9,092 bases of DNA, from positions 1 through 9,092 of the forward strand of contig CAMVRW010000085.1 in NCBI GenBank assembly GCA_947169985.1, in the 5' to 3' direction. Made by a program: the position numbers and the translations under genes. Below are positions 1 to 5,781 of the stretch, one piece after another. Source of the stretch: an uncultured Butyrivibrio sp. (GTDB lineage: Bacteria; Bacillota; Clostridia; Lachnospirales; Lachnospiraceae). How positions within the stretch are numbered: the first letter of the stretch is position 1; every line of letters begins with the position of its first letter. The notes beneath the pieces are model-generated. The model worked only from the letters and a program-made list of their open reading frames with translations, made no database searches and was not told the DNA's origin.

Positions 1-429
1 ATCAGCAGGCTTAACACCGATAACATTTCCTGTAGCGAACATTACAGGTCTGATATAAAGAGTTGCTCCACTACCGTAAGGTGGAACCCAGTCAGCGTTA
101 GCAGCTACAACTTCTTCAACAGCCTTGATAAATCTATCCTCTGGGAAAGGTGGCATTTCAAGCCTTTTAGCTGAGTCAACCATTCTCTTTGCGTTAAGGT
201 CAGGTCTGAAAGTAACGATCCTTCCATCCTCTGTCTCGTAAGCCTTTAATCCCTCGAAACACTCCTGTGCATAGTGAAGAACGCCTGCATCCTCAGAAAG
301 AACTACCTTGCTGTCCTCAGTGATGACTCCCTCATCCCACTTGCCATCCTTGTAATTAGAAACATATCTCTTGTCGGCAACCATATAGGTAAAGCCTATG
401 TTTGCCCAGTCCAAATTCTTTTTTGCCAT
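1..429 (-). CDS. ilvE: Branched-chain amino acid aminotransferase, N-terminal 143 residues (gene continues past the window start)
   Basis: This PLP enzyme of fold type IV performs the last step of valine, leucine and isoleucine synthesis, or the first step of their breakdown, by exchanging the amino group with glutamate. I read 143 codons from the ATG at 429-427; the frame is still open at base 1. Seen in the translation: YAQECFEGLKAY (residues 53-64), matching the HYG-x-FEG-x-RAY region of BCATs; TFRPDLNAKRM (73-83); and YIRPVMFATG (125-134), the conserved segment of the longer BCAT class of roughly 340 residues. The catalytic lysine, expected near residue 190-200, lies outside the window, so activity cannot be confirmed. 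The start has an upstream AGGAAGGGG and its own promoter, so it is probably expressed separately from the operon above it. D-amino acid transaminase and ADC lyase share the fold, but the RPVMFATG region favours BCAT. Confidence 0.93.
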   Translation of the reverse strand, partial: MAKKNLDWANIGFTYMVADKRYVSNYKDGKWDEGVITEDSKVVLSEDAGVLHYAQECFEGLKAYETEDGRIVTFRPDLNAKRMVDSAKRLEMPPFPEDRFIKAVEEVVAANADWVPPYGSGATLYIRPVMFATGNVIGVKPAD

Positions 430-439
430 GATACCTGGT

Positions 440-448
440 CCCCTTCCT
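440..448 (-). promoter_or_regulatory. Ribosome binding site of ilvE
   Basis: On the minus strand AGGAAGGGG lies 10 bases before the ATG at 429. It abuts the palindrome at 449-470, so a folded leader or a bound protein there could hinder ribosome access. Confidence 0.6.
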
Positions 449-470
449 GTGCTTTAACGCGTCAAAGCAC
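449..470 (-). promoter_or_regulatory. 22-bp near-perfect palindrome in the ilvE leader (operator or RNA hairpin candidate)
   Basis: The arms GTGCTTT and AAAGCAC flank a centre containing the self-complementary ACGCGT. Only one symmetric pair out of eleven mismatches. In the minus-strand RNA that pair becomes a G-U wobble, giving an 8-bp stem with a 6-base loop. The element begins about 11 bases after the -10 box and ends directly at the Shine-Dalgarno sequence. As DNA it looks like a dimeric repressor operator; the CG-centred half-sites recall LacI-family operators, which is only a resemblance. As RNA it could mask or expose the ribosome binding site. It has no T-run and so is not a terminator. 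Confidence 0.55.
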
Positions 471-481
471 TAATAAATATC

Positions 482-509
482 ATTATAATTCATTATTTAT
501 CATCGTCAA
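482..509 (-). promoter_or_regulatory. Predicted sigma-70-type promoter of ilvE
   Basis: On the minus strand TTGACG (509-504) is separated by 16 bases from TATAAT (487-482). The -35 box matches consensus at five of six positions and the -10 box is perfect. Transcription would start near 475, just before the palindrome. The surrounding DNA is strongly AT-rich. Confidence 0.65.
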
Positions 510-529
510 GCCCGACACAAAAAAAGATT

Positions 530-1900
530 TCAGGATTTATTATCTGTAGAACGCTTAGAATCGGAATCTTTCTTACTGAATATTCTCTTTATAGTAGAAG
601 TATCCCTTCTGGCATGGAACTTACGATTGGCCTTATCACTAAGGAGCATAAACTGATTGTCCTCGATATAAGCCAGATCGTAGTAGTCAGCTGTACGGGT
701 ACTTAAATTTCTTTTCCTGAGATAATGATTGGTGATCCTGGAAACAAGTGCATAAAATACCGCAAAGATTGGCACCCCGATAAGCCATCCCACAACTCCC
801 CAGATTCCACCAAAGAATGTAATGGCAAAGATAACCCAGAAGCTGGAAAGGCCTGTTGAACCACCAAGAATTCTTGGTCCAAGGATATTTCCATCAAACT
901 GCTGAAGAATAATTACGAATATAAGGAAAACAAGAGCCTTTATAGGATCGATCAACACCAGCAAAAGAGCTCCCGCAATTCCTCCAATATATGGACCAAA
1001 GAAAGGAATAATATTGGTAACACCAACGATAACTGAAATCAGCACAGGATAATTGATGGCAAGCATTTTGCAGCCAATGTAACAAATGACACCTATGATC
1101 AGAGAATCAATGATCTTGCCACCGATAAAGTCCTTAAAGGTATTATTTACAAATCTGAAACCGCCAACCAGTTCATTTGCCATATCTTCCCTAAAGAAGG
1201 CATAAACAAGCTTTTTCCCACGGGTTGTAAAGCGCTCCTTGGAATTGAGAACATAGATTGCAACGATAAGACCTACAATAAGGTCAATAACCACCTTAAC
1301 ACCCGAAATAACACTCTGGGAAGCAACCTTAACAATGGTTGTCACCTCAGGAATATAGGGCTTAATATGCTTAGTTACGAACTCGGAAAGAGTCTCGTAA
1401 TAATCTGTAAGCTGGGAATCTATTAGTTCCTGAAGATCAGGATTGTTAACAAGAAGCGAGTTGGAATAGTCATCAATATTCCTTATATAGATAGGCAGGT
1501 TATTGATGATCTCACGGATACTGCTGATGAGCTGTGGAACAATGATAATTATCAGCATATAAATGATCAGGACAAAAAATGCCATTGTAGCAACGACCGC
1601 AATAGCTCGCATCTGCTTACGCTTCTTATGGTCTGCGTTAACAGACAAAGAAATGTCATAGCCCTTTTTCTTGTAAATAGGCTTAAGTATGTTCTTTTCA
1701 ATGCTGTCCTGAATAGGGATAAGAAGATACGCAATGATAATGCCTATAATAACTCCGGAAAGGGAATCAATTATATTTCCCAGTGATCTTAACAGATCTT
1801 TGCCATCAAAGATAACATAATACGCCAGCATAACAGCTACAGCTACGCAGAATAAAGTAATACCCCAACCTATCTGGTTTTTCTCAGGCTTCATGCTCAT
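530..1900 (-). CDS. AI-2E/PerM-family polytopic membrane protein (transporter, substrate unknown)
   Basis: This 456-residue integral membrane protein belongs to the family that includes E. coli TqsA, YdiK and PerM. Hydrophobic stretches lie near residues 13-31, 47-63, 99-121, 196-218, 259-281 and then several up to about 388. A hydrophilic segment (about 125-190) sits between the third and fourth, as is usual for the family. The diagnostic signatures are IPFFGPYIG (298-306) and QQFDGNILGPRILG (333-346). The tail from about 390 is cytoplasmic in character and ends in a Lys/Arg/Ser/Asp-rich stretch. The ATG at 1900 has GTGGGG 8 bases upstream; an ATG two codons later is possible. It is the last gene of a probable three-gene operon, 29 bases after mrp. 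The family name comes from one autoinducer-2 exporter; other members have been linked to ion or osmotic roles, so I assign no substrate. Confidence 0.9.
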   Translation of the reverse strand: MSMKPEKNQIGWGITLFCVAVAVMLAYYVIFDGKDLLRSLGNIIDSLSGVIIGIIIAYLLIPIQDSIEKNILKPIYKKKGYDISLSVNADHKKRKQMRAIAVVATMAFFVLIIYMLIIIIVPQLISSIREIINNLPIYIRNIDDYSNSLLVNNPDLQELIDSQLTDYYETLSEFVTKHIKPYIPEVTTIVKVASQSVISGVKVVIDLIVGLIVAIYVLNSKERFTTRGKKLVYAFFREDMANELVGGFRFVNNTFKDFIGGKIIDSLIIGVICYIGCKMLAINYPVLISVIVGVTNIIPFFGPYIGGIAGALLLVLIDPIKALVFLIFVIILQQFDGNILGPRILGGSTGLSSFWVIFAITFFGGIWGVVGWLIGVPIFAVFYALVSRITNHYLRKRNLSTRTADYYDLAYIEDNQFMLLSDKANRKFHARRDTSTIKRIFSKKDSDSKRSTDNKS

Positions 1901-1929
1901 ATCGTTAACCCCACATAAAAAGAATTATA

Positions 1930-2754
1930 TTATTCTTCCATCAAACCATTCAGAACATATACAAGGCTATCTAGGCAATCAATCTCAATATCTTCAGCCT
2001 TTCCTGCGTCGCACTTTGCAGCAAAAGAAGGATCCATAGGAATCTTACCAAGAACATTAAGTCCCAGGTCAGCTGCATAGGCATCTATTCTGCTCTCGCC
2101 AAAGATATAAATAGGCTCATTGCAATGAGGACAGGTCATGTAGCTCATATTCTCTACAATTCCAAGAACGGGAACATTCATGATCTTGGCCATGTTGATA
2201 GCCTTTTCAACGATCATCCCAACCAGTTCCTGAGGTGTAGCAACTACAATGATTCCATCAACAGGAAGTGACTGGAATACTGTAAGAGGCACATCTCCGG
2301 TTCCTGGAGGCATATCCACAAACATAAAGTCGATATCACCCCAGTTAACATCTGACCAAAACTGTTTTACAATGCCTGCAATAACAGGGCCTCTCCAAAC
2401 AACAGGATCTGTCTCATTGTCCATAAGCATGTTAAGAGACATGATCTTCATACCGCCTTCTGTAGTTGCAGGGAGCATGTTTCCCTGTTCATCGGCGTAG
2501 TTCAATCTTCCAATACCAAACATCTTAGGAATTGAAGGGCCGGTTATATCTGCATCAAGGATAGCTGTCTTATAGCCCTTTCTATTCATGCTGATAGCTG
2601 AAAGGCCGGTAACAAGGCTCTTTCCTACTCCGCCTTTTCCGCTGACAATACCGATAACTTTCTTAACGTGGGAGTTCTCATTTGCAGGTGCTCTCATGCT
2701 ATCTTCCATCTGTTTCTTAAAATCCTCCGGCTTCTTGCCGTGTCCATCTGACAT
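1930..2754 (-). CDS. mrp: Mrp/ApbC/NBP35-family P-loop ATPase, likely Fe-S cluster carrier
   Basis: This 274-residue MinD-like ATPase belongs to the family that carries and transfers [4Fe-4S] clusters to apo-enzymes in the cytoplasm. Visible motifs are the deviant Walker A GKGGVGKS (39-46), DADITGPS (67-74), DMPPGTGD (147-154, Walker B region) and MTCPHC (206-211). Cys208 and Cys211 are the CxxC pair that bridges a cluster across the dimer. There is no N-terminal DUF59/MIP18 domain as in longer bacterial Mrp proteins, and no N-terminal four-cysteine motif as in eukaryotic Nbp35. The start at 2754 is supported by AGGGGA 8 bases upstream. It sits 30 bases after the glycosyltransferase stop and 29 before the AI-2E gene, with no terminator in either gap. 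A role in maturing the nearby LeuCD cluster is attractive but inferred from proximity only. Confidence 0.92.
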   Translation of the reverse strand: MSDGHGKKPEDFKKQMEDSMRAPANENSHVKKVIGIVSGKGGVGKSLVTGLSAISMNRKGYKTAILDADITGPSIPKMFGIGRLNYADEQGNMLPATTEGGMKIMSLNMLMDNETDPVVWRGPVIAGIVKQFWSDVNWGDIDFMFVDMPPGTGDVPLTVFQSLPVDGIIVVATPQELVGMIVEKAINMAKIMNVPVLGIVENMSYMTCPHCNEPIYIFGESRIDAYAADLGLNVLGKIPMDPSFAAKCDAGKAEDIEIDCLDSLVYVLNGLMEE

Positions 2755-2784
2755 TTTAAAAATCCCCTATCTAAATAATCTCTT

Positions 2785-3735
2785 TTACTTATTATCATCA
2801 AGATAAGACTCAATGATGAAACGAGGCCTGTTCTTGGTCTCAAGGTATATCTTACCAATATACTCACCTATAACACCAAGGCTTACCATGATAACTCCAC
2901 CTATGAACCATAAAGAAATAACTGTAGTGGTCCATCCGGAAATGGTATTACCTGTAAAGTATCTGACAAGCGAGTAAATAAGAACTGCGATACTGATAAG
3001 GAACATGATTCCACCAAGACCTGTTATCATCTTGATTGGCTTGGTAGAAAGACTGGTAATACCCTCTACTGCAAAGCTGAGCATTTTCTTTAACGGATAC
3101 TTACTCTCACCTGCAAATCTTTCAGCTCTCTCGTAGTAAACCACATCACTCTTATAACCAACCATAGGTACTATTCCGCGAAGGAAAAGATTAACTTCAC
3201 CAAACTCAGCGAGGCCTAAAAGAGCTCTTCTGGACATAAGTCTGTAATCAGCATGGTTGTAAACAGTATTGGCTCCAAGGCCATTCATAACCTTATAAAA
3301 GCCCTCTGCTGTAGCTCTCTTAAAAAATGTATCGGTGGTTCTTGCACTTCTAACACCGTAAACAACATCGCAGCCTTCGTTGTACTTGTCGATCATCTCT
3401 TCAATGGCATTGATATCATCCTGAAGGTCAGCATCCATTGAAATAGATACATCACAGGTCTCCTTAACTGTCATAAGTCCTGCTAAAAGAGCGTTCTGAT
3501 GTCCCATATTCTTGGAAAGATTAATTCCCTGAAAAATAGGATCTTCCTGATGGAGCTTAGTTATGATCTCCCAGGTATTATCCTTTGAACCATCATTTAC
3601 AAATACAACCCTGCTGTCAGGATCAATTTTTCCTTTTGCAATTAATTCATTGATCTTCGCACGAATACGTGCAGATGTTTCCGGTAGAACCTCCTGCTCG
3701 TTATAGCAGGGGATTACGCAAAATAGACGTCCCAT
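2785..3735 (-). CDS. Membrane-anchored family 2 glycosyltransferase (GtrB/CsbB/DPM1-like)
   Basis: This 316-residue enzyme is predicted to move a sugar from a nucleotide donor to a polyprenyl phosphate on the cytoplasmic face of the membrane. The GT-A domain opens with VIPCYNEQE (7-15), followed by FVNDGSKDNTW (45-55) and DADLQDD (101-107), whose Asp101/Asp103 form the metal-binding DxD. LFLRGIVP (183-190) and a Lys/Arg-rich stretch around 203-217 match the acceptor-side region. Two transmembrane helices follow (about 237-259 and 268-292), then the conserved tail TKNRPRFIIES (300-310). This layout is that of GtrB, CsbB, YkcC and ArnC; the sugar cannot be read from sequence. The start has a strong GGAGGAG 4 bases upstream of the ATG. 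It heads a likely operon with mrp and the AI-2E gene. The 5' region is AT-rich (TATTAT, TATAGT on the minus strand near 3764-3775) but I could not place a good -35. See the YfhO-like gene as a possible partner. Confidence 0.92.
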   Translation of the reverse strand: MGRLFCVIPCYNEQEVLPETSARIRAKINELIAKGKIDPDSRVVFVNDGSKDNTWEIITKLHQEDPIFQGINLSKNMGHQNALLAGLMTVKETCDVSISMDADLQDDINAIEEMIDKYNEGCDVVYGVRSARTTDTFFKRATAEGFYKVMNGLGANTVYNHADYRLMSRRALLGLAEFGEVNLFLRGIVPMVGYKSDVVYYERAERFAGESKYPLKKMLSFAVEGITSLSTKPIKMITGLGGIMFLISIAVLIYSLVRYFTGNTISGWTTTVISLWFIGGVIMVSLGVIGEYIGKIYLETKNRPRFIIESYLDDNK

Positions 3736-3804
3736 AAATCTCCTCCATAAATCAACATACGCTACTATAATAATACTTTTGTACTAATTACGCCATATAC
3801 AAAA

Positions 3805-3857
3805 AGACGTAAAAAAGCTGACTTTTCTGGTTTTGTTTGTCAGAAAAGTCAGCTTTT
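3805..3857 (-). terminator. Intrinsic terminator of leuCD
   Basis: Perfect 17-bp inverted repeat, arms 3813-3829 and 3841-3857, with an 11-base T-rich loop. On the minus strand the second arm ends in TTTT and runs on as TT, then ACGTC and five more T. It starts 17 bases after the leuD stop codon. The plus-strand side also has TTTT-C-ATTTT, so it could work in both directions, though no plus-strand gene faces it. It separates leuCD from the glycosyltransferase operon. Confidence 0.9.
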
Positions 3858-3874
3858 CATTTTACATAACATCT

Positions 3875-4363
3875 TTATTTGTTGTTGATGTAATTTATTA
3901 GGCCTTCAGAATCAATGATCTTTTGCATGAAGGGAGGGAAAGCCTGTCCCTGGAAGGTCTTTCCTGTGGTCTCATTGGTGATGACACCTGTATCAAAATC
4001 GATATTTACTATATCTCCGGCGCTGATGTTATCCGGAGCATCCTCGCACTCAATAATTGGAAGTCCTATATTGATGCTGTTGCGATAAAAAATTCTTGCA
4101 AAGCTCTTAGCTATAACGCAGCTTACACCTGCACACTTAATAGCCAGTGGAGCATGCTCTCTGGAAGATCCGCATCCAAAGTTCTTATCAGCCACAATTA
4201 TGTCACCATCATTTACTTTGCCTGCGAAATCCTTGTCGATATCTTCCATGCAGTGCTTGGCAAGCTCTTTTCCATCTGTGCTGTTAAGATATCTGGCAGG
4301 GATAATTACGTCTGTATCTACATTGTCGCCATATTTGAAGACAAGTCCTCTTGCGCTTTTCAT
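3875..4363 (-). CDS. leuD: 3-isopropylmalate dehydratase small subunit
   Basis: This 162-residue swivel-domain subunit pairs with LeuC to isomerise 2-isopropylmalate to 3-isopropylmalate in leucine synthesis. Landmarks are [11 protein letters not shown] (16-26), the substrate-recognition loop around YLNSTD (25-30), [12 protein letters not shown] (61-72) with the conserved SREH, and [15 protein letters not shown] (88-102). It is the short form (about 160 residues) that accompanies the about 420-residue LeuC seen in clostridia, Thermotoga and archaea, rather than the about 200-residue enterobacterial form. The ATG at 4363 is preceded by AGGAG about 11 bases upstream; a nearer ATG at 4368 is out of frame and meets a stop at once. 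It lies 57 bases after the leuC stop, with no terminator between, so the two are co-transcribed. Related small subunits act on homoaconitate or citramalate-type acids, but the pairing with ilvC and ilvE favours isopropylmalate. Confidence 0.95.
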   Translation of the reverse strand: MKSARGLVFKYGDNVDTDVIIPARYLNSTDGKELAKHCMEDIDKDFAGKVNDGDIIVADKNFGCGSSREHAPLAIKCAGVSCVIAKSFARIFYRNSINIGLPIIECEDAPDNISAGDIVNIDFDTGVITNETTGKTFQGQAFPPFMQKIIDSEGLINYINNK

Positions 4364-4420
4364 ATCATGAATTCTCCTGTTCTACTTTACAATTTTATAG
4401 GTCTGACAATGGCTTCAAAA

Positions 4421-5692
4421 TTAAAGCCCAAGCTCAGAAGGCTGTGAAACCTTACCTGTAACTGCACTTGCAGCAGCAACAGCTGGTGAAGCAAGATAGA
4501 TCTCAGAATCGATGGCGCCCATTCTACCAACGAAGTTTCTGTTGGTGGTTGAAACGCATCTTTCTCCGGAAGCAAGAACTCCCATATATCCACCAAGACA
4601 TGGTCCACAGGTTGGTGTAGAAACAATAGCTCCAGCATCGATAAAGGTCTTTAAAAGCCCCTCCTCCATTGCCTGAAGATAGATCTTCTGGGTTGCAGGA
4701 ATAATGATACATCTGATTCCGGATGCTACATGTCTATCCTTAAGAACAGAAGCTGCACACCTGAGGTCATCTATCCTTCCGTTTGTACAGGAACCGATAA
4801 CCACCTGGTCGATCTTAATGTCCTTAATATCATCAAAGGTATGAGTATTTTCAGGAAGATGAGGGAATGAAACTGTAGACTTCAAAGTTCCAAGGTCAAT
4901 GGTGTACTCCTCATCATACTCAGCATCAGGATCAGCTTCAAAAATCTCATATTTCTTGCCTGGCGCATGTTCCTTAAGATATTCTATGGCAACTTCATCA
5001 ACCGGGAAGATACCATTCTTTCCACCAGCTTCAATAGCCATGTTGGCGATGGTAAATCTGTCATCCATGGAAAGATTCTTTATTCCCTCTCCCACAAATT
5101 CCATTGATTTGTAAAGAGCTCCATCCACACCGATCATTCCGATGATGTGAAGAATAACATCCTTACCGCTGACCCACTTTGAAGGCTTACCAACTATGTT
5201 GAATTTAATAGCTGAAGGAACCTTGAACCAGCCCTTTCCGGTAGCCATTCCTGCAGCCATATCAGTAGAACCGATACCAGTCGAAAAAGCTCCTAAAGCT
5301 CCATATGTGCAGGTATGGGAATCAGCTCCGATAATAAGATTGCCCGGAAGTGTAAGACCCTGCTCAGGTAAAAGCGCATGTTCGATTCCCATCTGACCAA
5401 CTTCAAAGTAATTTGTAATGTTGTTTCTAATGGCAAACTCTCTGACACACTTACAGTTCTCAGCTGATTTAATGTCCTTATTAGGCACAAAGTGATCAGG
5501 CACAAGGGCAATCTTGTCCTTGTCGAAAACTCCATCTTTGTTGAATTTCTTCAGTTCCCCAATTGCCACCGGACTAGTAATATCATTTCCCAACACCAGG
5601 TCCAGATCAGCCTCTATAAGCTGTCCTGCCTTGACCTGCTCGAGTCCTGAATGGGCTGCCAGAATCTTCTGGCTCATGGTCATCTTGCTCAT
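4421..5692 (-). CDS. leuC: 3-isopropylmalate dehydratase large subunit
   Basis: This 423-residue catalytic subunit binds the [4Fe-4S] cluster and, with LeuD, dehydrates and rehydrates isopropylmalate through the cis intermediate. Seen: MTMSQKILA (4-12), the family opening; PDHFVP (65-70); [21 protein letters not shown] (within 122-142); VIGSCTNGR (298-306) with Cys302; and [10 protein letters not shown] (359-368) with Cys362 and Cys365. These three cysteines ligate the cluster. The length matches the short LeuC/homoaconitase class rather than the about 466-residue E. coli protein. Of three nearby ATGs (codons 1, 4, 6) I chose the first, because AAGGAG lies 9 bases upstream of it. LeuD follows after 57 bases. 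Being oxygen-sensitive by its cluster, it is a plausible client of the Mrp protein encoded downstream. Confidence 0.96.
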   Translation of the reverse strand: MSKMTMSQKILAAHSGLEQVKAGQLIEADLDLVLGNDITSPVAIGELKKFNKDGVFDKDKIALVPDHFVPNKDIKSAENCKCVREFAIRNNITNYFEVGQMGIEHALLPEQGLTLPGNLIIGADSHTCTYGALGAFSTGIGSTDMAAGMATGKGWFKVPSAIKFNIVGKPSKWVSGKDVILHIIGMIGVDGALYKSMEFVGEGIKNLSMDDRFTIANMAIEAGGKNGIFPVDEVAIEYLKEHAPGKKYEIFEADPDAEYDEEYTIDLGTLKSTVSFPHLPENTHTFDDIKDIKIDQVVIGSCTNGRIDDLRCAASVLKDRHVASGIRCIIIPATQKIYLQAMEEGLLKTFIDAGAIVSTPTCGPCLGGYMGVLASGERCVSTTNRNFVGRMGAIDSEIYLASPAVAAASAVTGKVSQPSELGL

Positions 5693-5742
5693 GGCTCCAA
5701 TCTCCTTACCCTTACATAATTTTTATCAATTGAATAATAGTA

Positions 5743-5771
5743 AATATAACATAGCCCTTTACCAAGTGTAA
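5743..5771 (-). promoter_or_regulatory. Possible promoter of leuCD
   Basis: Minus strand TTACAC (5771-5766), 17 bases, TATATT (5748-5743). Transcription would start near 5736, giving a leader of about 45 bases, too short for a T-box or leader-peptide attenuator. Both boxes are imperfect, and AT-rich DNA gives such matches by chance. No terminator is visible between the YfhO-like gene stop at 5782 and here, so read-through from that gene is also possible. Confidence 0.4.
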
Positions 5772-5781
5772 CATAACAAAT

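Noticed and set aside
505..530. T-run (minus strand) after the AI-2E gene as a terminator
   Set aside because: Seven T residues follow the stop codon region, but no stable GC-containing stem precedes them. Termination of this operon is not evident from sequence.
274..549. 91-codon plus-strand open frame across the ilvE 5' region
   Set aside because: Overlaps the conserved ilvE coding sequence and its promoter on the other strand and shows no protein family features.
3923..4447. 174-codon plus-strand open frame antisense to leuD
   Set aside because: Lies over a highly conserved gene in the opposite strand, has no recognisable domain and no convincing ribosome site. It looks like a by-product of leuD codon use.
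5723..5737. Palindrome-like TTATCAATTGAATAA in the leuC leader
   Set aside because: Only the central 8 bases are truly symmetric and the region is AT-rich, so this is expected by chance. It is unrelated to the ilvE element.
5693..5781. T-box or leader-peptide attenuator before leuC
   Set aside because: The gap is under 90 bases, with no T-box core motif, no terminator/antiterminator pair and no short reading frame rich in leucine codons.
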